This document shows, piece by piece, positions 35,064 through 43,543 of a stretch of 64,000 nucleotides of DNA. The DNA is taken from positions 3,906,001 to 3,970,000 of the forward strand of contig CP109468.1 in NCBI GenBank assembly GCA_036227345.1, read 5' to 3'. The notes below the pieces were generated by a model that was not told where the DNA came from, searched no databases, and saw only the letters and a program-made list of their open reading frames with translations. The stretch is from Streptomyces sp. NBC_01463 (GTDB taxonomy: Bacteria > Actinomycetota > Actinomycetes > Streptomycetales > Streptomycetaceae). Made by a program: the position numbers and the translations under genes. Positions within the stretch are counted from its first letter, which is position 1, and each line of letters begins with the position of its first letter.

Positions 35064-35291
35064 GTGAGTACTCCCACTTCCGGCGCCGGTGACCGGCTGG
35101 TCCGTATCGGCGCGATCGTCTTCTTCGTCGGCGCCGTGTGCACCCTGGTCACGATGGCCCCGCTCTTCCTGGGCACGGACCCGCTGCCGTCGGTCGCCTG
35201 GTCGCTCTGCATGCTGATGGGCGTCGGCTTCCTGATCGCCGCGGCGGGCGTGGTCCGGTCGGTGCGGGCCGGGTCGCCCCAGCGCCGGTGA
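35064..35291 (+). CDS. Small two-helix membrane protein
   Basis: 75 residues from a GTG. There are two hydrophobic helices (RIGAIVFFVGAVCTLVTMAP and SLCMLMGVGFLIAAAGVVRS) joined by a short polar turn, and a basic tail. No family is recognised. It is divergent from the cold-shock gene and converges with the HAD gene, 16 bases apart. Confidence 0.7.
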   Translation: MSTPTSGAGDRLVRIGAIVFFVGAVCTLVTMAPLFLGTDPLPSVAWSLCMLMGVGFLIAAAGVVRSVRAGSPQRR

Positions 35292-35307
35292 CGACGGGGC
35301 GTACGCC

Positions 35308-35922
35308 CTACCCCCGGTAGCTCTCCAGCCACGCCGGGAACTCCGTCAGCGACGTCAGCACCACGTCCGCGCCCGCAGCACGCAGCTCGGCCTCGTCGCA
35401 CGGGCCCGTGGTCACGCCCACCGACAGCGCGTCCGCCGCCCGTGCGCCGCGCACGTCTCCCGTGTGGTCGCCCACGTAGATCCCCGCCCCGTGCTCCCGC
35501 AGCGCCTCCGCCTTCCGCTCGGCCCACAGGCCGCCCACGATCACGTCGGGCTCTATGCCGAGGTGCGTGAGGTGAAGCTTCGCGCTCGGCTCGTACTTCG
35601 CGGTGACGACCATCGTCCGGCCGCCGAGCGCGCGGATCGCCTCGACCGACTCCCGCGCACCCGGCATCGCCAGCGTCGGGCCGATCCCGTATGTGGGATA
35701 GATCTCGCGGTAGCGGTCGGTCATCGCGGGCACCTCGGCCGCCGGGAACCAGTTCGCGAGCTCCTCCTCAAGGGGCGGACCGAGCCGGGTCACCACCAGG
35801 TCGGTGTCGATCCACACCCCCGTCTCGGCGGCGAGTGCCTGGTAGACGGCCTTGATGCCGGGCCGGGAGTCGATGATCGTCATGTCCAGGTCGAAGCCGA
35901 CCGTCAGCGCGTGGGAAGCCAT
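35308..35922 (-). CDS. HAD family hydrolase (phosphoglycolate phosphatase-like)
   Basis: 204 residues. HAD motif I is DLDMTIIDSR (residue 11, nucleophile Asp), the motif II Thr is in TMVVTAK, motif III is the Lys in ERKAEALREHG, and motif IV is GDHTGDVRGA. The helical cap between motifs I and II is of the C1 type. It probably dephosphorylates a small sugar phosphate. GGAGG is close to the ATG at 35922; an ATG at 35931 lacks a site. It is divergent from the siderophore transport operon. Confidence 0.9.
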   Translation of the reverse strand: MASHALTVGFDLDMTIIDSRPGIKAVYQALAAETGVWIDTDLVVTRLGPPLEEELANWFPAAEVPAMTDRYREIYPTYGIGPTLAMPGARESVEAIRALGGRTMVVTAKYEPSAKLHLTHLGIEPDVIVGGLWAERKAEALREHGAGIYVGDHTGDVRGARAADALSVGVTTGPCDEAELRAAGADVVLTSLTEFPAWLESYRG

Positions 35923-35985
35923 GCCCTCCATTGTGCCGAGCGCCCGCGCGCGGCGTACCCCTGTTCGACCCCGCACAGCCTCCGC

Positions 35986-36004
35986 ATAGGCTAGCCAAGC
36001 CTTA
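35986..36004. promoter_or_regulatory. Iron box (DmdR1/IdeR-type operator)
   Basis: ATAGGCTAGCCAAGCCTTA read on the minus strand matches the 19-base IdeR/DmdR consensus (TTAGGTTAGGCTAACCTAA) at 14 of 19 positions. It lies 45 bases before the first permease ATG. Iron-dependent repression of the importer is the expected outcome. Confidence 0.7.
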
Positions 36005-36049
36005 CTTCGCTCTGCGTTGTCCCGCTTGCCCGCCTGTCTATGAGGATCG

Positions 36050-37060
36050 ATGTCAGCCGCCGCACCACGCCGTTCCAGACGCGCTCTCGCGACGGCGGCG
36101 GCCGTCGTGGCGCTGCTGCTCGCCGTACTGCTCAGCCTCGCCGTGGGGGCGCGCTCCATCGCCCCGTCCGCCGTCCTCGACGCCCTGCTGCACGGCGGCC
36201 ACTCCGACGCCGCCGAGGTCATCCGGAACATGCGGGTGCCCCGCACCCTGATCGGCCTGATGGTCGGCGCCTCGCTCGCCCTCGCCGGCACGGTGCTCCA
36301 GGGCATCACCCGTAACCCCATCGCCGATCCCGGCATCCTCGGCATCAGCCAGGGCGCCTCGGTCGGTGTGGTGCTGGCCATCGCGTACGCGGGCATCCAC
36401 ACGCTCACCGGATACGTGTGGTTCGCCTTCGCGGGCGCCGCCATCGCCTCCGTCGCCGTGTACGCCATCGCCTCCAGCGGGCGCGGCGGCGCGACCCCGG
36501 TGAAGCTCGCGCTCGGCGGCGCCGCGATCAACGCGCTGCTGGTGTCCGTGACCATGGCCGTGCTGACCACGAAGGCGTCCGCGCTCGACGAGTTCCGGTT
36601 CTGGCAGGTCGGCTCGATCGCCGGCCGCGAGGCCCAGGTCGCCCAGCAGATCTGGCCGTTCCTCCTGATCGGGACGGTCCTCGTGCTCTGTGTGGCGCGC
36701 GGGCTCGACGCGCTCGCGCTCGGCGAGGACATGGCGAAGGGCCTCGGCCAGAAGGTCGCGACCGTACGGATCGTCGGCGGCATCGGAGCCACCGTCCTGA
36801 CCGGCGCCGGGGTCGCCGCGGCCGGCCCGATCGCGTTCATCGGGCTCGCCGTCCCGCACATCGCCCGCGCGATCGTCGGCAGCGACCACCGCTGGGTGCT
36901 CCCGATGGCCGCCCTGATCGGACCCGTGATGCTGCTCGTTTCCGATGTCATCGGCCGGATCGTCTTCCCGCCGAGCGAGGTGCCCGCCGGGGTCATGACG
37001 GCCCTGATCGGGGTGCCGTTCCTGGTCACGCTGGTGCGCCGGAAGGCGGTGCCCGCATGA
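36050..37060 (+). CDS. FecCD-family iron-siderophore ABC permease 1
   Basis: 336 residues with about nine or ten helices. The family motifs are present: [40 protein letters not shown] (the permease-ATPase contact region), and [18 protein letters not shown] near residue 262. It forms the membrane channel with the next gene. It starts 45 bases downstream of an iron box, and its TGA overlaps the next ATG (ATGA), so subunit translation is coupled. No binding-protein gene is in the operon. Confidence 0.93.
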   Translation: MSAAAPRRSRRALATAAAVVALLLAVLLSLAVGARSIAPSAVLDALLHGGHSDAAEVIRNMRVPRTLIGLMVGASLALAGTVLQGITRNPIADPGILGISQGASVGVVLAIAYAGIHTLTGYVWFAFAGAAIASVAVYAIASSGRGGATPVKLALGGAAINALLVSVTMAVLTTKASALDEFRFWQVGSIAGREAQVAQQIWPFLLIGTVLVLCVARGLDALALGEDMAKGLGQKVATVRIVGGIGATVLTGAGVAAAGPIAFIGLAVPHIARAIVGSDHRWVLPMAALIGPVMLLVSDVIGRIVFPPSEVPAGVMTALIGVPFLVTLVRRKAVPA

Positions 37061-38127
37061 GCGCCCCGACGGCCGCCGTGCGGCCCGCCGGCTACGGCCT
37101 CGTACGGATCGGGTCGCGCGGACGGTTCCTGCTGCACCGCCGGGCCGCGGTCGTCGCCGCCGTCCTCGTCGTGCTGCTGGCCGTCGTCTGTGTCGCGTAC
37201 CTCTGTGTCGGCGAGAGTTTCGTCGCGCCGTCCGAGGTCGTGAACGTCGTCCTGGGGCGGCCGTCCCCGGACGAACTCGTCGTCGGCACGCTGCGGCTGC
37301 CCCGCATGGTCGTCGGTCTCCTCGTCGGCCTCGCCTTCGGGATCGCCGGCGCGCTCATCCAGACCGTGGCCCGCAACCCGCTCGCCAGCCCCGACATCAT
37401 CGGCATCAGCCAGGGCGCGAGCGCGCTCACCGTCGGCGCGATGACGTACGGCATCACCTCGTACACCGTGCTGCCCTACCTCTCGGTGATCGGAGGGGTC
37501 GCGGCGGCCGCGCTCGTCTACCTCTTCGCCTGGCGCGGCGGGCTGCACGCCACCCGCTTCGTCCTGATCGGCATCGGCTTCGCGATCGCGCTGCGCTCGG
37601 TCACCACCCTGTTCCTGACCAAGGGCGACTACCTCGTCGCCCAGCAGGCGCAGATCTGGATGACGGGCTCCCTCAACGGCCGCGGCTACGACGAGGCCGC
37701 GCCCATCGGCTGGACGCTGCTGATCCTGCTGCCCGCCGTCCTGTGGGCGGCACGCGCCCAGCGCAGCATCTCCATGGACGACGACACCGCGACCGCGCTC
37801 GGGGTCCGGCTGGGCAGGACCCGGCTCGGGCTCGTCGCCCTCGGCGTGATCCTGGCGTCCGTGGCCACCGGCACGGCCGGGCCCGTCGACTTCGTCGCGC
37901 TGCTCGCCCCCCAGATCGCCCGCCGCATGACCCGCACCGCGCAGATCCCGCTGCTCTGCTCGGCGCTGCTCGGCGCGGTGATCGTCGTCTTCGCGGACCT
38001 GCTGGCCCGCAGACTCTTCTCCCCCACCGAACTCCCGGTGGGCGTCCTGACGGCGGCGGTCGGCGCCCCGTACCTGATCTGGCTGATCATCCGCGGTCAC
38101 GGTGGCCGCAGGGGAGGCAACGCATGA
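37057..38127 (+). CDS. FecCD-family iron-siderophore ABC permease 2
   Basis: 356 residues and a paralogue of the preceding permease. It has [40 protein letters not shown] and [20 protein letters not shown], followed by a closing pair of helices. The N-terminal cytoplasmic extension of about 35 residues is longer than in permease 1. It overlaps both neighbours by four bases (ATGA at each junction), the signature of a heterodimeric permease made in fixed ratio with its ATPase. Confidence 0.93.
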   Translation: MSAPTAAVRPAGYGLVRIGSRGRFLLHRRAAVVAAVLVVLLAVVCVAYLCVGESFVAPSEVVNVVLGRPSPDELVVGTLRLPRMVVGLLVGLAFGIAGALIQTVARNPLASPDIIGISQGASALTVGAMTYGITSYTVLPYLSVIGGVAAAALVYLFAWRGGLHATRFVLIGIGFAIALRSVTTLFLTKGDYLVAQQAQIWMTGSLNGRGYDEAAPIGWTLLILLPAVLWAARAQRSISMDDDTATALGVRLGRTRLGLVALGVILASVATGTAGPVDFVALLAPQIARRMTRTAQIPLLCSALLGAVIVVFADLLARRLFSPTELPVGVLTAAVGAPYLIWLIIRGHGGRRGGNA

Positions 38128-38957
38128 CCACGACCCGGCAGCAGGACGCCGTACCCAGCCGGCTGCGGGCACGGGAGCTGACGCTCGCGTACGAGGACCG
38201 CACCGTCGTCCACGAGCTGGACCTCGCCGTCCCCGACGGGAAGGTGACCGTCATCGTCGGGCCGAACGCCTGCGGCAAGTCGACGACGCTGCGCGCACTC
38301 GGCCGGCTCCTCAAACCGCGCGGCGGGGCGGTCCTCCTGGACGGCAGCGAACTGTCCGGCATCCCCACCAAGAAGATCGCCCAGTCGATCGGGCTGCTCC
38401 CGCAGACCCCGGTGGCGCCCGAGGCCATCACCGTCTCCGACCTCGTCGCCCGCGGCCGCCAGCCCCACCAGCACTGGTGGCAGCAGTGGTCGCAGGACGA
38501 CGAGCGGGCGGTGACCGAGGCCATGGAGCGCACCGACATCACCGCCCTCGGCTCCCGGTCGGTGGACGAGCTCTCCGGCGGGCAGCGCCAGCGCGTGTGG
38601 ATCGCGATGGCCCTCGCCCAGGACACCGACCTGCTGCTGCTCGACGAGCCGACCACCTACCTCGACATCGCCCACCAGGTGGAGGTCCTCGACCTGGTCC
38701 GCCGGCTCGCCACCCCGGCGGCGGACGGCACCCGCGGCCGGACCGTGGTGACGGTCCTGCACGACCTGAACCAGGCCGCCCGGTACGCCGACCACCTGGT
38801 CGCCATGAAGTCCGGCCGGATCGTCGCCGAGGGCCGCCCGGAGGACGTCGTCACCGCCGAGCTCGTCCGCGAGGTCTTCGGCCTCGAAGCCGTGATCGTC
38901 CCCGACCCGGTGACGGGCTCGCCGCTCGTCGTACCGGGAGCGCCCTGGCGGCCGTAG
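38124..38957 (+). CDS. Iron-siderophore ABC transporter ATP-binding protein
   Basis: 277 residues. Walker A is [10 protein letters not shown] (about residue 45; Ala-Cys where Gly-Ser/Ala is usual). The Q-loop is LLPQTP, the signature [17 protein letters not shown], Walker [13 protein letters not shown] and the switch His in VLHDLNQA. It powers uptake of a ferric siderophore through the two preceding permeases. The truncated repeat element copy B begins 41 bases after the stop codon. Confidence 0.94.
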   Translation: MTTTRQQDAVPSRLRARELTLAYEDRTVVHELDLAVPDGKVTVIVGPNACGKSTTLRALGRLLKPRGGAVLLDGSELSGIPTKKIAQSIGLLPQTPVAPEAITVSDLVARGRQPHQHWWQQWSQDDERAVTEAMERTDITALGSRSVDELSGGQRQRVWIAMALAQDTDLLLLDEPTTYLDIAHQVEVLDLVRRLATPAADGTRGRTVVTVLHDLNQAARYADHLVAMKSGRIVAEGRPEDVVTAELVREVFGLEAVIVPDPVTGSPLVVPGAPWRP

Positions 38958-38998
38958 CCGCCGTGGTGCGGGGTGCGGGGTGCGGGGTGCTGTGGAGC

Positions 38999-39357
38999 GG
39001 GGTTCCGTCCTCAAACGCCGGACGGGCTTGTGTGCGGGTTCCCCGCGGGGTGCGCCGTTCCCCGGTGGGTGGGGGTCCGGGGCCCCTCCGGGGCGTCTCC
39101 TCAAACGACGAACGTTTCCAGTCCCACGCGAGCGACCCCGGTATCCGTTCGTCGTCCTGCGGGGACTCCCCTGCACGGCCCCGGACCCGGCCGCCGAGCG
39201 TCTGCGGCAGAAAGCTGGGCCGGTGTTCAGACGCATGGCGGGCCGGGTGGGGGCGTGCAGGGGCGTCCCCGCAGAAAAATGGCGTACTACCCGGCCCCCG
39301 CTACGTGTCGGGTTGCCACGCCAGTTTTTGAGGAGACGCCCCGGAGGGCCCCCACCC
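38999..39357 (-). repeat. Compound palindromic element, copy B (truncated, inverted)
   Basis: 359 bases, about 90% like copy A but on the opposite strand. The end GGGGTTCCGTCCTCAAACGC (38999 on) and its arm are intact. The other outer arm stops after about 33 bases at 39357, where homology ends, so one terminal repeat is missing. All three internal hairpins are kept, but the loop inside GCGTCTG/CAGACGC differs in sequence from copies A and C. It lies between two convergent genes. The 34 bases before it are a GGGGTGC tandem run (about 38966-38993). From 39358 to 39408 I see nothing. Confidence 0.85.
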
Positions 39358-39408
39358 TCACCTCGGACAGAGGCGAACCCCAAGCAGCGGAGCACCCACC
39401 GCTGGACC

Positions 39409-40452
39409 TCAACGCCCGCCCGGCCGAGGGCCCCGCGCCCGCCACACCAGGTAGAGCGCGGAGGCCACGGCCGCCCCCCGCACCACCCACGGCCACGTCT
39501 GGCCGATCGCCGGGCCCATCTGCCCCTCCGGGATGGGCGCGCCCCACCGGCCGTCCATCCGGCCCCACAGCCACACCAGGGCCGCCACGGCGACCGCACC
39601 GGGCAGCCCCATCGCCGCCCACTTCGCCTGCGCCCGGGACAGCTTGCGCGTGCCGTACGCGAGCCCCCAGCCGGCCGCCAGCACCGGCACGGCCTGCGGG
39701 GTGTCCAGCACCGCACCGGCCACCAGCAGCACGGCGGCGAGCAGAAGCAGCGGGTGCGAGAAGCCGCGCCGCGCCCCGTCCTCACGGACCCGGACCCGGC
39801 GCAGCCGCGGCAGCCGCCGGCGCGGCACGGCGGCCTCCTCCTCCGCGGCCTCGTCGTCGTACTCCTCGTCGTCCTCGGCCTCGGCCTCGGCTTCCTCTTC
39901 GTCCTCGTCGTCCGGCACCGGAGGCCGCAGCACCGCCGGGATCTCCACCCCGCCCCGGAAACCCGGCACGTCCGTGCCCGCGCCGAACTCGCCGAACGGG
40001 CCCGGGGCGACGCTCCACCAGTCCGTGCCGTCCCCCGAGGACGGGCCGAGCTCCTCCGAACCCGCACGGTGCGGCGGGGACGGCGCCGGCACCGCTCTTG
40101 CGGCCTCCGACGCGCCCTTGCGCGAACTGTCTTTCCGGAGCTTCGCCCGGCGCGGGCGCGGGACCCCCGCCGGCTTCGCGGCACCCTGTTCCGGCTCCTG
40201 CGGCAACAACGGCGTACCGTCCCCCGACAGGGCCGCCGCCGCGACGAGTTCGTCCGGGGTTCCGAGCCCCCCGATGATGCGGCGCACCGCCCCGGGCGTG
40301 TCCGCGGCCTGCTTCACCCGCTGCCGGTCGATCTCGCTCCGCAACGCCGAGACGAGCCTCATCCGGGTGCCCGAGGACAGCTGTTGCTGCTGCGCCAGGT
40401 CCCCGACCCGGCTCAGGTAGTCGTAGACCAGCTGGTCGCTCTCGATCCCCAC
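39409..40452 (-). CDS. Membrane protein with acidic central domain
   Basis: 347 residues from a GTG. The N-terminal 75 residues are helical (IESDQLVYDYLSRVGDLAQQ, RLVSALRSEIDRQR), like the HAAS domains found in actinobacterial membrane proteins. A disordered stretch follows, then a very acidic block (DDEDEEEAEAEAEDDEEYDD, about residues 180-205) directly followed by a basic one (RRRLPRLRRVRVRED). Four hydrophobic helices close the protein. No enzymatic motif is seen. It is divergent from the WYL/helicase-C gene. Confidence 0.8.
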   Translation of the reverse strand: MGIESDQLVYDYLSRVGDLAQQQQLSSGTRMRLVSALRSEIDRQRVKQAADTPGAVRRIIGGLGTPDELVAAAALSGDGTPLLPQEPEQGAAKPAGVPRPRRAKLRKDSSRKGASEAARAVPAPSPPHRAGSEELGPSSGDGTDWWSVAPGPFGEFGAGTDVPGFRGGVEIPAVLRPPVPDDEDEEEAEAEAEDDEEYDDEAAEEEAAVPRRRLPRLRRVRVREDGARRGFSHPLLLLAAVLLVAGAVLDTPQAVPVLAAGWGLAYGTRKLSRAQAKWAAMGLPGAVAVAALVWLWGRMDGRWGAPIPEGQMGPAIGQTWPWVVRGAAVASALYLVWRARGPRPGGR

Positions 40453-40533
40453 GCGATGGTTCCCCTCTACGGCCCTGCACCGACGGTAGCGCCCTCGGGC
40501 CTGTCCGGAGCGACTACCGTGGGACGGATGGGG

Positions 40534-42978
40534 ATGACCACACCACCGCGGACGCTCGCCGAGGCTCTGCGCGCCCGGGACGACGAGTCACTGGCCGGGC
40601 TGCTGCGTGCCCGTCCCGACCTCCTCAGCCCCGTGCCCGGCGACATCACCCAGCTCGCGACGCGCGCCGGCACCCGTGCCTCCGTCGTCCGCGCCCTGGA
40701 ACACCTCGACCGTTTCGCCCTGCAGACCGCCGAGGCGCTGGCCGTCGCGCCCGACCCGGCGCCGTACGACACGCTGCTCGGCCTGCTCACGGGCGACGGC
40801 CGCGACGACGGGGAGCACCGGGACGACGCGGGCGCCGCGATCGTGGCCGCGCTGCCCCGCGCCCTGGGCACCCTGCGCGAACAGGCCCTCGTCTGGGGGG
40901 AGGACGACCGGCTGCGCCTGGTGCGCACCGCCCGCGAACTGCTGTCGCCCACACCGCAGCACCCCTCCCCGACCGGCCTCGGGCCGACCATCGCCGAGGC
41001 CACGGCCGGCATGTCGCCCGGCCGCCTCCAGGAGATCCTCACGGCCGCCGGACTGCCCGCCACCTACGACCCGGTGTCCGCGGTGACCGCCCTGTCCGCG
41101 CTCTTCACCGACCGCACCCGGATGGGCGAACTCCTCGACACCGCGCCGGTGGAGGCGCTGGCCGTACTGGACCGGCTGGTCTGGGGCCCGCCGTACGGCG
41201 AGGTCACGCCGAACCCCACCCCGCCCGTGAAGTGGCTGCGCGACCGCGGGCTCCTGCTGCCCGTGTCCACCCGCACCGTCGTCCTGCCGCGCGAGGCCGC
41301 CCTGCACCTGCGGGCCGGACGCGCCCACCGCGTGCCCGAACCGCAGCCGCCCGCCGTCGTGGCCGTCGCCGAACGTGATCCACAGGCTGTGGACAGCGCC
41401 GCGGCCGGCCAGGCGTTCCTCGCCGTCTCCACCGTCGAGGAACTGCTGAAGAGCTGGAACGGCGGCGGCCCCGCCATACTGCGGGCCGGCGGCCTCAGCG
41501 TCCGCGAACTCAAGAAGACCGCCGCCGTCCTCGACGTCTCCGAACCCCTCGCCGCGTTCTGGATCGAACTCGCCTACGCGGCCGGGCTGCTGGCCTCCGA
41601 CGGCGAGGCCGACGAACGGTACGCGCCGACGCCCGCGTACGACGACTGGACCGAACTCTCCGCCCAGGACCGCTGGGTGCGGCTCGCCGCCGCCTGGCTC
41701 GCCGCCACCCGCACCTCCGGGCTCGTCGGCGGCCAGGACGCCAAGGGCCGCGCCCTGTCCACCCTCGGCCCCGAACTGGACCGCTCCGCCGCGCCCGAGG
41801 TACGCCACCGGGTCCTCGCCCTCCTCGCCACGCTGCCGCCCGGCACCGCCCCCGACCCGGAAACGCTCCTCGCCCGGCTCCGCTGGGAACGCCCGCTGCG
41901 CGGCGCCTCCACCTCCGCCGGGGACACCACCGACCTGCGGTCCCGGCTCGCCCTGTGGACGCTGAACGAGTCCGAGCTCCTCGGCATCACCGGCCGCGGC
42001 GCCCTCGCCTCGCAGACCCGCGCCCTGCTCTCCGGCGGGCCCGCCGAGGCCGCCGCCCGGCTCGCCCCGCTCATCCCGGAACCCCTCGACCACGTCCTCC
42101 TCCAGGCCGACCTGACAGCCGTCGCGCCCGGCCCGCTGGAACGGCCCCTCGCCGACACCCTCGGCGTCCTCGCCGACGTCGAGTCCAAGGGCGGCGCGAC
42201 GGTCTACCGCTTCACCCCCGGCTCCGTACGCCGCGCCCTCGACGCCGGGCAGTCCGCCGCCGACCTGCACGCCTTCCTCGCCGCGCACAGCCGCACGCCG
42301 GTCCCCCAGCCGCTCAGCTACCTCATCGACGACGTCGCCCGGCGCCACGGGCACCTGCGGATCGGTGCCGCCTCCGCGTACGTACGCTGCGACGACGAGG
42401 CCGTCCTCAACGAGATCCTCGCCGACAAGCGCTCCGCCACACTGCGGCTGCGGCGGCTCGCGCCCACGGCCCTGGCCGCCCAGACCGACCCGGCCTCCCT
42501 CCTCGACGGCCTGCGCGACATGGGCTACGCGCCCGCCGCGGAGTCCGCCGACGGCGACGTCCTGATCACCCGCGCGGGCGCCCGCCGCACACCGCCGCGC
42601 ACCGCCCCCGTCCCCGTCCCCGAGGGCCCGCCCCTGCCCGACCCCACGCTGCTGGGCGCGGCGGTCCGGGCGATCCGGGCCGGGGACACGGCGGCCACGG
42701 TCGTCCACAAGGAGACGGGGCCCTCCTCGCCCGCCGGCGCCCTGCCCCGCACGACCTCCGCGGAGACCCTGGTCACCGTCCAGGCCGCGGCGATGACGGG
42801 CTCCGCGATCTGGATCGGCTACGTCAACGCGGAGGGCGCGGCGAGCCAGCGGGTGATCGCCCCGGTCCGCGTCGAGGGCGGCTACGTGACGGCGTACGAC
42901 CACACGGCGGACGAGGTCCGCACGTACCCGCTCCACCGGATCACGGGCGTCGCAGAACTGGCGGACGACCAGAGCTGA
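40534..42978 (+). CDS. Helicase-C-like/WYL domain protein, XPB partner
   Basis: 814 residues. The start at 40534 has GGGACGG at good spacing; an ATG at 40528 is too close to it. The N-terminal half has winged-helix-like repeats (LATRAGTRASVVRALEHLDR). The middle matches the actinobacterial helicase conserved C-terminal type (VSTVEELLKSWNGGGPAILR, then ESKGGATVYRFTPGSVRRAL). The last 70 residues form a WYL-type module (GSAIWIGYVNAEGAASQRVI, then GYVTAYDHTADEVRTYPLHR). There is no Walker A, so it is not a motor itself. It is adjacent to the XPB helicase gene, as in mycobacteria (from memory), which suggests a partner or loader role. Confidence 0.85.
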   Translation: MTTPPRTLAEALRARDDESLAGLLRARPDLLSPVPGDITQLATRAGTRASVVRALEHLDRFALQTAEALAVAPDPAPYDTLLGLLTGDGRDDGEHRDDAGAAIVAALPRALGTLREQALVWGEDDRLRLVRTARELLSPTPQHPSPTGLGPTIAEATAGMSPGRLQEILTAAGLPATYDPVSAVTALSALFTDRTRMGELLDTAPVEALAVLDRLVWGPPYGEVTPNPTPPVKWLRDRGLLLPVSTRTVVLPREAALHLRAGRAHRVPEPQPPAVVAVAERDPQAVDSAAAGQAFLAVSTVEELLKSWNGGGPAILRAGGLSVRELKKTAAVLDVSEPLAAFWIELAYAAGLLASDGEADERYAPTPAYDDWTELSAQDRWVRLAAAWLAATRTSGLVGGQDAKGRALSTLGPELDRSAAPEVRHRVLALLATLPPGTAPDPETLLARLRWERPLRGASTSAGDTTDLRSRLALWTLNESELLGITGRGALASQTRALLSGGPAEAAARLAPLIPEPLDHVLLQADLTAVAPGPLERPLADTLGVLADVESKGGATVYRFTPGSVRRALDAGQSAADLHAFLAAHSRTPVPQPLSYLIDDVARRHGHLRIGAASAYVRCDDEAVLNEILADKRSATLRLRRLAPTALAAQTDPASLLDGLRDMGYAPAAESADGDVLITRAGARRTPPRTAPVPVPEGPPLPDPTLLGAAVRAIRAGDTAATVVHKETGPSSPAGALPRTTSAETLVTVQAAAMTGSAIWIGYVNAEGAASQRVIAPVRVEGGYVTAYDHTADEVRTYPLHRITGVAELADDQS

Positions 42979-42979
42979 C

Positions 42980-43444
42980 GGGGTTCCGTCCTCAATCTCC
43001 CCCATAGCCTTAAGGGCATGGGGGGGGACCCCCTCGACAGGCTTGTGTACGGGTCCCCCGCGGGGCGCGAATGCCCGGTGGGTGGGGGTGGGGGCCCTCC
43101 GGGGCGTCTCCTCAAAAACTGGCGTGGCAACCGGAGACGCAGCAGGGGCCGGGTAGTACGCCATTTTTCTGCGGGGACGCCCCTGCACGCCCCCACCCGG
43201 CATCAGTCGCGTCTGAACGCCGACGAAACGACTGCCGCAGACGCTCGGCGGCCGGGTCCGGGGCCGTGCAGGGGAGTCCCCGCAGGACGACGAACGGATA
43301 CCGGGGTTCGTTCGCGTGGGACTGGAAACGTTCGTCGTTTGAGGAGACGCCCCGGAGGGGCACCGGACCCCCACCCACCGGGGAACGGCGCACCCCGCGG
43401 GGAACCCGCACCCAAGCCCGTCCGGCGATTGAGGACGGAACCCC
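42980..43444 (+). repeat. Compound palindromic element, copy C (with nested insertion)
   Basis: 465 bases, same orientation as copy A, starting 2 bases after the TGA of the upstream gene (42976-42978). The right terminal repeat (43413-43444) is identical to that of copy A. The left one is broken at 42997, where 9 bases are replaced by about 41 bases of a different palindrome. The internal hairpins are intact: the 21-bp stem is 43169-43189 with 43265-43285, and the 10-bp stem is 43287-43296 with 43329-43338. From 43445 to 43543 there are GCACCaC-type repeats and the leader of the XPB gene. Confidence 0.88.
42998..43038. repeat. Small palindromic insertion inside copy C
   Basis: About 41 bases (CCCCCAT...TTAA...ATGGGGG core, then GACCCCC) replace GCCGGACGG of the parent terminal repeat. 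The core pairs over about 12 bases with two mismatches. It resembles a second, very common class of CCCCCA/TGGGGG palindromes that I remember from Streptomyces intergenic regions. Confidence 0.65.
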
Positions 43445-43543
43445 GCACCACAGCACCCCGCACCACGACCACAGATGCGGCACACTGGAGGTTTGGCCAA
43501 CCCGCCGCCCCCGTGGGCGGCCCCGCAGAAAGGGCCGAAGCGC

